DNA from: RGIG8748 sp045576175 | GTDB taxonomy: Bacteria; Bacillota; Clostridia; UMGS1810 | Assembly (NCBI GenBank): GCA_045576175.1 | Contig: JAZNFW010000056.1 | Location: 1-25,025, forward strand | Direction of reading: 5' to 3' | Length of the DNA: 25,025 nt | Shown: one piece after another, positions 8,085 through 14,476 of the stretch | Layout of the letters: each line of letters opens with the position of its first letter | How positions within the stretch are numbered: the first letter of the stretch is position 1 | Made by a program: the position numbers and the translations under genes | Notes under the pieces: generated by a model | Databases searched by the model: none | Told to the model about the DNA's origin: nothing | Seen by the model: only the letters and a program-made list of their open reading frames with translations

Positions 8085-9177
8085 GGATTTCCACCCCCTT
8101 GCCGTTAAATTTTAATAGCTGTCTGTATCTTATGGAAGGAACTTCCCTCGATGCAAGCACCGAAGTGCCCATATCTGTAAGAAGCTTTATGTTTTTAAAG
8201 AGAACACCTGTATCTGCATCGTCATCGTAGAGAAGCACTGTGTCTACATCGTAGGTTTTTGCGCTCTCGTTTAGACGCTTTAGCACGTCAAGATATACTG
8301 CAAAACCGATGGCATCTGCCTTTTTGCCCATTCGGGAGAGGAGTTTTCCGTACTGACCGCCCGAGAGCACACTTTCCGATATACCCTTTATGTAGCCTTT
8401 GAAAACTATAGAGCTATAGTATTTCATATCGCAGTCTATGGAAAAATCAAAATTTACCTTATCTGCCATTGAATTTTCTTTTAAAAATTCGTTTATTTTG
8501 GAAAGGGTGTTTACACATTCCATAGCTTCATCCGAAAGGCTTACACCCTTAAGAGCTTCTATTACATCGTCACCTCTGCCGTAGAGCGAGCACAAAAGCT
8601 CAAGTTTTTGCGATTCTATGCCCTCGCTCTCGCATATACGGCGGATTTCGTGGGCATTTTTTTCGCCAAGGCATTTTATGATTTTGTTTTTAATCCTCTC
8701 GGAATCCGCCACTTCGGATAAAAGGCTCGACACAAGTCCCATATGCGAAATATCGAGCACAAAATCGCTATTTATTGCCATAAGGCTTTCGACTGCAAGC
8801 ATTATAACCTCGCAGATGTTATAGAGGTCTATGTTTCCTATGCATTCGAGTCCTGTTTGCATTATCTCTTTAAAAGATCCTGTTGTGCCCGAAACTCTGT
8901 AAACATTTTCGTTGTAATACACCTTGGTAAGAGAATCATCGGATGAATTCTTTATTATAGAAAGCGTAACATCAGGCTTTAGAGCAAGGAGCTTTCCGCC
9001 GATATCGGTAAAGGTTATTACGCCGTCGGAAATGAGAAAGTCCTTGTTTCGTGCATAAAGGTCGTATTCTTCAAACTTGCTCATTTTGTACTGCTTGTAG
9101 CCGTATTTCTGGTAGAGAGTACGCAGAGCAAATATTGCTTTTTCGTCATTTTTTATTACCTCCTGGGTAAAGGTCAT
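8068..9177 (-). CDS. hisZ: ATP phosphoribosyltransferase regulatory subunit (histidyl-tRNA synthetase paralogue)
   Basis: HisZ is a catalytically inactive relative of class II histidyl-tRNA synthetase that activates short HisG and gives it histidine feedback. The protein (369 residues) has the synthetase-like core (YGYKQYKMSKFEEYDLY near the N terminus, LKPDVTLSI for the motif 2 region, GGQYGKLLSRMG for the motif 3 region) but no anticodon-binding domain of normal size. An in-frame GTG at 9186 lies within the ribosome binding site AAAGGGGTG. The ATG at 9177, with 6-base spacing, is the better start. It is the first gene of the operon. Confidence 0.93.
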   Translation of the reverse strand: MTFTQEVIKNDEKAIFALRTLYQKYGYKQYKMSKFEEYDLYARNKDFLISDGVITFTDIGGKLLALKPDVTLSIIKNSSDDSLTKVYYNENVYRVSGTTGSFKEIMQTGLECIGNIDLYNICEVIMLAVESLMAINSDFVLDISHMGLVSSLLSEVADSERIKNKIIKCLGEKNAHEIRRICESEGIESQKLELLCSLYGRGDDVIEALKGVSLSDEAMECVNTLSKINEFLKENSMADKVNFDFSIDCDMKYYSSIVFKGYIKGISESVLSGGQYGKLLSRMGKKADAIGFAVYLDVLKRLNESAKTYDVDTVLLYDDDADTGVLFKNIKLLTDMGTSVLASREVPSIRYRQLLKFNGKGVEILENNG

Positions 9178-9206
9178 ATATAGCACCCCTTTTAACTTGC
9201 TTTATT

Positions 9207-9243
9207 GCTTTATCAGTTTATCACACTAAAGCGATAAAATCAA
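9207..9243 (-). promoter_or_regulatory. Predicted promoter and possible operator of the histidine operon
   Basis: On the minus strand TTGATT (9243-9238) and TAAACT (9220-9215) are separated by 17 bases, with TGA before the -10 as in extended -10 promoters. Transcription would begin about 30 bases before hisZ. A symmetrical GCTTTA-N14-TAAAGC element (9207-9232) overlaps the -10, a place where a repressor could act. I saw no histidine-rich leader peptide and no T-box in the short leader. The promoter elements are each 4 of 6 matches, so this is tentative. Confidence 0.45.
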
Positions 9244-9273
9244 CAGAAAAAATTAAGTTTGTTGAAAATATAT

Positions 9274-9306
9274 AAAAATTCAGCCTTTTAAGAGCAAAAT
9301 ACTGAA
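9274..9306 (-). terminator. Possible intrinsic terminator of the polysaccharide deacetylase gene
   Basis: Read on the minus strand, TTCAG pairs with CTGAA, and inside it TTTT pairs with AAAA across a 2x2 internal mismatch. The stem is followed at once by TTTTT. It lies between the deacetylase stop and the histidine promoter, where a terminator would be expected. The stem is weak. Confidence 0.35.
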
Positions 9307-9349
9307 GTTACTGCCCTGTGATTTCGGTATAGAAAAATTTGATTTTCTT

Positions 9350-10306
9350 TTATCTGATGTTTTCTAGGGTTTCAAATTCATATCCCTCGCTGTAGAGATA
9401 TTCTATAACCTTGGGAAGTGTCTTTGCGGTTATTTCCTTTGTGGCAGAATCGTGCATAAGCACCACGATATCGCCCGTTTTGGACGAGCCTACAGTGGAC
9501 TTTAAGGTTTCCATTATAAATTCTGCAGTTGGCTCTGTGGTGTTGCTATCGCCCGTTAAGCACGACCAGTCGATGTATTTGTAGCCAACATCGGAAAGAG
9601 CCTGCCTGTAGGAGAGCTTACTTTCTTCGTCTGTAAGACTGTCATATCCGCCGGGAAAGCGAAAAACAAGGTTATCATATTCATACCCCAGTGCCTCGTC
9701 TATGGCGTTTTTGCAGTTTAACACTTCGTTTTTAAAGCTGTGTTTTGACTCGTAAACCGAGCTGTAATCGTGGGAATAGGTGTGATTTCCTATGCTGTGC
9801 CCCTGACTTACTATTTCCTTTATTAAAGAAGGATTGGTTTTTGCCTGAATGCCTGTTACAAAAAATGTTGCCTTCGTCTTGTAGAGCTTTAAGACATCCA
9901 AAATCTGCGGTGTTACCGAGCTTGGTCCGTCATCAAAGGTGAGGTAACACTTTTTGCTGTAGTCGTATTTGTAAACATTGTCCATTTCTGCATCCAGACT
10001 GATGTAGCAGTGCTCAAGATAGTCCTCGTAGCGTATTTCACGAAGGCGGTCCGCCTTTATTCGTATTTCCTCGGTGGGACTCGGGTAATAAAAACCATCG
10101 TCCTGTAAGATTTGGGCTTTGGTGCTTGCACTTAATATGCGAATAAATGCATCCTTTGGAATATCTCTTAAAAGCATAACGGCTATAAAAATGAGACAAA
10201 AGCTTATAACAGCTGTAATGCTCACCAAAGCGGGTATAAAATTGTCTTCTGTTTTTGGTCTTCTTTTTGAAGACTGATAGCTTGATGATAAAAAATTTTT
10301 CTTCAT
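9350..10306 (-). CDS. Membrane-anchored polysaccharide deacetylase (NodB domain)
   Basis: This is a carbohydrate esterase family 4 protein, likely an N-deacetylase of peptidoglycan or another surface polysaccharide, acting outside the cell. From the ATG at 10306 it has 318 residues. A longer TTG-started frame (10330) is set aside because it covers the binding site GGAGGGAGGTG. One membrane segment spans about 23-46, then a 70-residue linker. The NodB motifs are complete: TFDDGP (D125, D126), HTYSH (H175, H179), RFPGG (R216), the DW near 246, and LMHDS (H285). Such proteins can serve in vegetative wall modification or in spore cortex formation. The neighbour spoIVB is divergent, but the promoter found here looks vegetative. 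Confidence 0.93.
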   Translation of the reverse strand: MKKNFLSSSYQSSKRRPKTEDNFIPALVSITAVISFCLIFIAVMLLRDIPKDAFIRILSASTKAQILQDDGFYYPSPTEEIRIKADRLREIRYEDYLEHCYISLDAEMDNVYKYDYSKKCYLTFDDGPSSVTPQILDVLKLYKTKATFFVTGIQAKTNPSLIKEIVSQGHSIGNHTYSHDYSSVYESKHSFKNEVLNCKNAIDEALGYEYDNLVFRFPGGYDSLTDEESKLSYRQALSDVGYKYIDWSCLTGDSNTTEPTAEFIMETLKSTVGSSKTGDIVVLMHDSATKEITAKTLPKVIEYLYSEGYEFETLENIR

Positions 10307-10335
10307 ATAAAAGTGCACCTCCCTCCACAAATAAC

Positions 10336-10364
10336 ATTATACAATTCTTTTTTGCAAATATCAA
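10336..10364 (-). promoter_or_regulatory. Sigma-A promoter of the polysaccharide deacetylase gene
   Basis: On the minus strand TTGATA (10364-10359) and TATAAT (10341-10336) are separated by exactly 17 bases. That is 5/6 and 6/6 matches to consensus. The predicted start of transcription lies about 20-25 bases before the ATG at 10306. Confidence 0.75.
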
Positions 10365-10461
10365 CATTTTGGCACATTTTTTTATGGAAACAATTCTCGC
10401 TTATAATAGAGAGAGCGTTGGCAAAATTAAATGTTGAAATTTGTTTTGGAGGTTGTTTATT

Positions 10462-11670
10462 TTGAAGTCTCGAAAAATAGCATTTACGCTTTTTGCGGGA
10501 TTTACACTCATAATATTTTCTTATTTTTTCTACTGCATCAATTTTTTGGTAGACGATAGCTACACCGTTATGGAGGGTGCAAACCTCGACAGCCGTCTTC
10601 CGCCAGGCATAAGCGTGTGCGAGGACACACTCGAAGCCGGCAAGAACCCAAAAACTTCAGGTACAGTAGGCACAAGAGAGGTGAAAATTGAGTTTCTCGG
10701 TCTTGTGAGTGCAGGAAAGGTGAGCGTAAATACCGTTGCCCGCTCTTTTGTCTATCCGTCGGGAGAATGTGTGGGCATAAAGATGTATTCAAGGGGGCTT
10801 GTGGTGTCGGGCTTTACGGATTTTGAAACAGATAGCGGAATATGTGTTTCGCCCGGAGCTGTGGCAGGGCTTAAAGAGGGGGATATAATTTATTCCATAA
10901 ACGGAGTTAAGACTTCTTCTGTAAATGAGTTTGTCTCCCTTTGCGATTCCACAGAGGATATATGTACTCTCGGCGTGGAGAGAGATGATAAGAGCCTTAG
11001 CCTAAAGGCTACGCCATCTCTTTGCACAGACGGCCACAAAAGGCTTGGTATATATGTAAAAAATTCTGTGGCAGGCGTAGGAACTATGACCTATACCACA
11101 GAGGACTCATCTCTCTTTGGTGCTCTGGGGCACGGAATATCGGATTCGGGCACGCTTGTGCCTTTAAACAGTGCCTCGGTATACAGGGCGGATATTATAG
11201 ATGTAAAAAAAGGGCAAAAGGGAAGCCCGGGCGAAATTATAGGTGCAATAGATGAGGCTCAGCTCATTGGAGAAGGTACCAAAAATTCGCCACAGGGCGT
11301 GTACGGAGTGCTTTCGGGCTATATACCAAAGGGGACTCCGATGGAAGCACTCTCTTCCGACAAGGTCGCAGAGGGCAAGGCACAAATCTTATGTACAGCA
11401 AGTGATGAGGACAGAGTGGAAGCATTTGATGTGGAAATAGTTTCGGTAAACCATCTTCGCAAAAACAAAACCAAATCCTTTGCCATAAAGGTTACAGACG
11501 AAAGACTTCTTGGTAAAACAGGGGGTATAATTCAGGGGATGTCGGGTTCGCCCGTGATTCAAAATGGTAAAATTGCAGGGGCTGTAACCCATGTTTTTGT
11601 GAATGATCCAACAAGGGGTTATGGGATATTTATAGAGAATATGTTAGCGGAGGCAAATAAAATAAAATAA
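10462..11670 (+). CDS. spoIVB: SpoIVB serine peptidase (sigma-K checkpoint signalling protease)
   Basis: SpoIVB is made in the forespore, secreted into the intermembrane space, and in Bacillus cleaves SpoIVFA to trigger sigma-K activation. The start is TTG at 10462, with GGAGG 9 bases before it; the frame opens earlier (10441) but that covers the binding site. The product has 402 residues. One membrane anchor lies at about 5-28, then a PDZ domain around residues 115-175 (SPGAVAGLKEGDIIYSINGVK), then the S55 peptidase domain. The catalytic His is in GALGHGISD (about 224), the Asp in KVTDERLLGKTGG and the Ser in QGMSGSPVI (about 361). In Bacillus and most Clostridia spo0A follows directly; here an ATP-grasp gene intervenes. 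Confidence 0.95.
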   Translation: MKSRKIAFTLFAGFTLIIFSYFFYCINFLVDDSYTVMEGANLDSRLPPGISVCEDTLEAGKNPKTSGTVGTREVKIEFLGLVSAGKVSVNTVARSFVYPSGECVGIKMYSRGLVVSGFTDFETDSGICVSPGAVAGLKEGDIIYSINGVKTSSVNEFVSLCDSTEDICTLGVERDDKSLSLKATPSLCTDGHKRLGIYVKNSVAGVGTMTYTTEDSSLFGALGHGISDSGTLVPLNSASVYRADIIDVKKGQKGSPGEIIGAIDEAQLIGEGTKNSPQGVYGVLSGYIPKGTPMEALSSDKVAEGKAQILCTASDEDRVEAFDVEIVSVNHLRKNKTKSFAIKVTDERLLGKTGGIIQGMSGSPVIQNGKIAGAVTHVFVNDPTRGYGIFIENMLAEANKIK

Positions 11671-11678
11671 CATTGGTG

Positions 11679-11701
11679 CTCACCTATATTTTATAGGTGA
11701 G
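11679..11701 (+). terminator. Hairpin after spoIVB, probable terminator
   Basis: CTCACCTATA and TATAGGTGAG form a perfect 10-bp stem with a 3-base TTT loop, starting 8 bases after the spoIVB stop. The tract that follows (TTGTTCC) is a poor U-run, so termination efficiency is uncertain. It separates spoIVB from the inserted gene. Confidence 0.5.
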
Positions 11702-11770
11702 TTGTTCCAATTTATGTTTGCTTATAGCGGCAAACAAACTAATCTGTTAACAAACGCTGCAGCTGAAAAC

Positions 11771-11799
11771 TTGACTTTCTTTTTTTCTTTGAATATAAT
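11771..11799 (+). promoter_or_regulatory. Strong sigma-A promoter of the ATP-grasp gene
   Basis: TTGACT (11771-11776) and TATAAT (11794-11799) are separated by 17 bases (5/6 and 6/6). A leader of roughly 40 bases precedes GAGGTG and the ATG at 11848. The gene is therefore likely a single-gene transcription unit independent of the sporulation genes. Confidence 0.8.
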
Positions 11800-11847
11800 A
11801 AAGGCAAAAATTAAAACACTCTAAATTTCTTTGCGAGGTGCTTAATA

Positions 11848-12936
11848 ATGTCTCTTTATGATTCATTCGAAAATTTGGCTTTAAAATCCGTTAACTATCT
11901 TAAAACTAAAAGAAGAGCAAGACATTGGACCAGAAAAATCAGCGGTCGTCTTGCAAAAGAAAGAACACTTACCCACACACAAAAAAACGATATCAAAGAG
12001 TATTATAAAGACTATGCAAAAGTCAATATGATTTTCCATGAGTTTTACACCCAAAAAACAGGAAAGTTCCATAAAAATTATATGGTAGATGATATCTATT
12101 ACTGTATGGTAGATCCTTATTTTAACAATTGGGAGACAGCCAAACATTTAGATAATAAATGCTTTTATGATAAATGGTATTTCAATGGAGAAAACATCCC
12201 CAAAACGCTTGCCAAATGCGCCAACGGAATGTGGATGCTGCCGCAGGATGGTGAATTTTGCTTTGTTTCAAAAGAGCAAGCTTATTCCTATATTTCGCAG
12301 CAGGATTGTTGCGTAAAAAAAGCAGCCATGTCGGTTGGCGGCAAAGGTATATACAAAATAACAAAGGGAACACCTGTGGACGAAGTTGCCAAAAGGCTGG
12401 ACCTTTTAGGCAGCGAAATTATAGTTCAGGAAATAGTTAAGCAAAGCGATGTAATGAATAAGCTTAATCCACATTCGGTAAATACCGTCAGAGTTCTTTC
12501 CTTCCTTAACAAAGATGGAAGTGTTACGGTTTATTCTTCAATTGTCAGAATGGGTGTGGATGATAGTTTTGTTGATAATGCTTCAAGTGGTGGAATTACC
12601 TGCGGAATTGACGCTGACGGGCGATTAAAATCCGTGGCATATGCTAATAGTGGTACGAGATATGATAATCATCCTACCACCGGTTTAAAATTTGATGAAA
12701 TAGTTATACCAAACTTTGACAAAGTGCTATCTACTGTTAAAAGGCTGCACAAAGATTTCCCTCATTTCAGATTGCTGTCATGGGATTTCGCTATTGATAA
12801 AAACGATGAACCATTAATTATAGAGATTAATCTCTGCTACGGAGGGCTCAATTTCCACCAGCTCAATAACGGACCTCTTTTCGGGGATGATACAAACAAA
12901 ATATTGGATGAAGTTTTTGGAAAGAACAAAATTTAA
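11848..12936 (+). CDS. Sugar-transfer-associated ATP-grasp family protein
   Basis: This 362-residue cytoplasmic protein resembles the 'sugar-transfer associated ATP-grasp' family usually found in capsule and surface-polysaccharide loci. The exact reaction is not known; ATP-grasp enzymes join a carboxylate to an amine or thiol via an acyl phosphate. Visible ATP-grasp features are KKAAMSVGGKGI (157-168, nucleotide-binding lysine and glycine loop), IIVQEIVKQ (191-199), and the metal-binding end SWDFAID...LIIEINLCYGG (311-333). The first 100 residues are a basic helical extension. GAGGTG lies 7-8 bases before the ATG. No glycosyltransferase or polymer gene is beside it. By eye it is more AT-rich than its neighbours and uses ATA less, and repeats lie downstream, suggesting acquisition. 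Confidence 0.8.
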   Translation: MSLYDSFENLALKSVNYLKTKRRARHWTRKISGRLAKERTLTHTQKNDIKEYYKDYAKVNMIFHEFYTQKTGKFHKNYMVDDIYYCMVDPYFNNWETAKHLDNKCFYDKWYFNGENIPKTLAKCANGMWMLPQDGEFCFVSKEQAYSYISQQDCCVKKAAMSVGGKGIYKITKGTPVDEVAKRLDLLGSEIIVQEIVKQSDVMNKLNPHSVNTVRVLSFLNKDGSVTVYSSIVRMGVDDSFVDNASSGGITCGIDADGRLKSVAYANSGTRYDNHPTTGLKFDEIVIPNFDKVLSTVKRLHKDFPHFRLLSWDFAIDKNDEPLIIEINLCYGGLNFHQLNNGPLFGDDTNKILDEVFGKNKI

Positions 12937-12951
12937 GACAATACATATAAC

Positions 12952-13225
12952 GCCATTTGGGGACACACGTTTTTCAAGTTGGCTGATTACAAAACTCATA
13001 GTATTATGTAGGTGCAAACTGCTTTCAACCCTGTAATTACGCCGTGTCAGAGGGTGTTTCGTTTTTTTGGAATCAGTAGGCGAAATCCGTGGTTAATTGT
13101 AGTTATAATTATATTATCGGAATTTGAAAGGCTGTGGAAAAACCCCAGAAAATATTTGGCAAAGCTGAAAAAGCCATTTGGAGCCATTTGGGGACGGAGC
13201 CATTTGGGGACAGCCATTTGGGGAC
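12952..13225 (+). repeat. Copies of a GCCATTTGGGGAC short repeat
   Basis: Exact GCCATTTGGGGAC units lie at 12952-12964, 13183-13195, 13199-13211 and 13213-13225, with a partial unit (GCCATTTGGA) at 13173-13182. The last copies are spaced 14-16 bases apart. All are in the same orientation. Sequences with CATTTGGGGAC are, from memory, typical of the ends of REP-associated Y1 transposase (RAYT, IS200-like) elements in Firmicutes. No transposase gene is present here, so this may be an orphan footprint. Confidence 0.7.
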
Positions 13226-13233
13226 GTACATTT

Positions 13234-13268
13234 TTTGGTATGCTTTTTGATTAATATAACATACCAAA
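13234..13268. repeat. 9-bp inverted repeat before the YaiI/YqxD remnant
   Basis: TTTGGTATG (13234-13242) and CATACCAAA (13260-13268) are perfect reverse complements across 17 AT-rich bases containing TAATATAA. The spacing suits a dyad operator or a small element end. It sits just upstream of the remnant gene's ribosome binding site. Confidence 0.45.
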
Positions 13269-13288
13269 CACATTTAAGGAGAAATCCT

Positions 13289-13480
13289 ATGCACATATAT
13301 GTAGATGCCCACGCATGCCCTGTAAAGAGTATAATAGAAAGAATAGCAAAAGACAGGATTTTGATCCTGTCTTTTTTTGTGCCCATTTGTGCCTGCCTAC
13401 ATTTTTCACGGCAAGAGTTCAAGAATATTGGATTTTTTGCCCATAAAAGTTCAAAAAACCACAAAAAACGAGGGATATAA
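13289..13480 (+). pseudogene. Truncated YaiI/YqxD (UPF0178) family gene, N-terminal remnant only
   Basis: A good binding site (AAGGAGA, 6 bases from ATG) begins a frame whose first 21 residues, MHIYVDAHACPVKSIIERIA plus K, match the conserved start of the YaiI/YqxD family (usual pattern IYVDADACPVK..I..IA). The expected 150-residue PIN-like domain then stops abruptly: the next codons are the arms of an intrinsic terminator. The remaining frame to 13480 (63 residues in total) resembles nothing. The simplest reading is an internal deletion that joined the gene start to a downstream terminator. An alternative is a leader peptide of an attenuator, which I think less likely given the family match. 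Confidence 0.7.
13348..13379 (+). terminator. Strong intrinsic terminator inside the YaiI/YqxD remnant
   Basis: AAAAGACAGGAT (13348-13359) and ATCCTGTCTTTT (13364-13375) form a 12-bp stem with a TTTG loop, followed by more T residues to 13378. This is a textbook rho-independent terminator on the plus strand. It insulates spo0A from upstream transcription. Confidence 0.85.
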
Positions 13481-13516
13481 GGTTTTGCCGTTGCTTTCTA
13501 GGGCTTTTTGCAACTA

Positions 13517-13526
13517 TTTGACGAAT
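13517..13526 (+). promoter_or_regulatory. 0A-box-like site upstream of spo0A
   Basis: TTTGACGAAT contains TGACGAA (13519-13525), a match to the Spo0A binding core TGNCGAA, about 75 bases before the spo0A start. In Bacillus, spo0A is autoregulated through such boxes and a sigma-H promoter. GCCGAATTT at 13547-13555 matches a sigma-H -10, but its -35 partner (TGGAGAA) is imperfect and the spacing long. Tentative. Confidence 0.4.
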
Positions 13527-13600
13527 GGAGAAAATGCAATTGCACTGCCGAATTTTGCCAATTAAAATGAACTTAACAAAGTTTCAGGAGGTAATAAAAA

Positions 13601-14374
13601 GTGAAAAACAAGAAAAAGATAGTTATTGTAGACGATAACAGAGATTTTTGTGAAAATGTCCGTGATTTTCTGTCGCTGCAGCCAAACTTGGAGGTAGTGG
13701 CAACTGCCTACGACGGAAAATCCGGTTACGAAATGGTACTGGAAACAAAGCCCGACCTGCTGCTTACCGATATAGTTATGCCGGTTATGGACGGTCTTAC
13801 ACTCATAACCAGAATTGCCAACAACTCCGCCATGGCAAAGAAACCCAAAATCATAGTGTTCTCTGCAAGCGGATACGATTCTCTCATAGCAAATGCCACA
13901 AGACTTGGTGCAGAGTTCTTCTTTATAAAGCCGTTTGATATGGAGTCATTAAAGGACAGAATAGATGAGGTTTTGTCGGACAAGACCGAAGCATCTCAGG
14001 CAGGTGCACAGAAAATGACAAGAGACCTTGAGACCAACATAACAATGTACATCCAGCAGCTTGGCGTTCCCGCACACATAAAGGGCTATCAGTATATAAG
14101 AGATGCAATAATGATGGTTATAGAGGATATGGATGCCATAAATTCCATTACCAAATTTCTCTATCCCACAGTGGCAAAGCACTACAATACCACATCATCG
14201 AGAGTGGAGAGAGCCATCCGCCATGCAATTGAGGTTGCCTGGGACAGAGGAAATCCCGACATACTAAACGACCTCTTCGGCTACACCATATTAAGCACAA
14301 GAGGCAAGCCCACAAACAGTGAATTTATTGCTATGATTGCCGACAAAATCCGTTTGGATATGAAAGTGGGCTAA
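13601..14374 (+). CDS. spo0A: Sporulation master response regulator Spo0A
   Basis: Spo0A is the DNA-binding response regulator that commits the cell to sporulation once phosphorylated. The 257-residue length fits. The receiver domain (about 5-122) shows the acidic pair D11-D12, phospho-acceptor D57 in LLTDIVMPVMDG, the switch residue in VFSAS and K110 in FIKPFD. A linker leads to the Spo0A C-terminal DNA-binding domain (about 143-255) with LGVPAHIKGYQYIRDAI, TVAKHYNTTSSRVERAIRHA and the recognition region AIEVAWDRG. The start is GTG with AGGAGGT 8 bases before it. It has lost its usual position directly behind spoIVB. Confidence 0.97.
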   Translation: MKNKKKIVIVDDNRDFCENVRDFLSLQPNLEVVATAYDGKSGYEMVLETKPDLLLTDIVMPVMDGLTLITRIANNSAMAKKPKIIVFSASGYDSLIANATRLGAEFFFIKPFDMESLKDRIDEVLSDKTEASQAGAQKMTRDLETNITMYIQQLGVPAHIKGYQYIRDAIMMVIEDMDAINSITKFLYPTVAKHYNTTSSRVERAIRHAIEVAWDRGNPDILNDLFGYTILSTRGKPTNSEFIAMIADKIRLDMKVG

Positions 14375-14409
14375 AAAGCAGCCATCCGAAAGTATTTAAA
14401 ATTTAATAA

Positions 14410-14425
14410 AATTTCTATAGAAATT
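14410..14425. promoter_or_regulatory. 16-bp perfect palindrome before the phosphate transporter gene
   Basis: AATTTCTATAGAAATT is its own reverse complement. It lies 50 bases before the transporter start, upstream of a TATAAT (14452-14457) that has no good -35. It could be an operator, but AT-rich palindromes arise easily by chance. Confidence 0.25.
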
Positions 14426-14476
14426 CTAAAAAATATATGTTACAATATATGTATAATCTACTTTCGGAGGTAAATT

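Larger units (their letters stand above)
12937..13600. other. 664-bp gene-poor interval between the ATP-grasp gene and spo0A
   Basis: This stretch holds, in order: one copy of GCCATTTGGGGAC close after the ATP-grasp stop; about 200 AT-rich bases in which I recognise nothing; a cluster of three and a half further copies of that unit; a 9-bp inverted repeat; the start of a YaiI/YqxD gene that runs into a terminator; and the AT-rich leader of spo0A with a 0A-box-like site. The open frames that cross it (for example plus 13012-13254 and minus 13114-13464) look like no known protein and read through the repeats. Confidence 0.7.

Noticed and set aside
9178..9349. T-box riboswitch or histidine-codon leader peptide before hisZ
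   Set aside because: The predicted leader is only about 30 bases, with no T-box sequence, no run of CAT or CAC codons and no terminator/antiterminator pair.
10307..10330. Longer TTG-started form of the polysaccharide deacetylase
   Set aside because: The extra eight codons contain the ribosome binding site GGAGGGAGGTG for the ATG at 10306.
12952..13225. GCCATTTGGGGAC units considered as a CRISPR array
   Set aside because: The units are only 13 bases, the spacing in the cluster is 1-3 bases, there are no spacers of uniform length, and no cas gene is present.
13012..13254. 80-codon plus-strand frame across the short-repeat cluster
   Set aside because: It reads through the non-coding repeats and has no binding site and no resemblance to known proteins.
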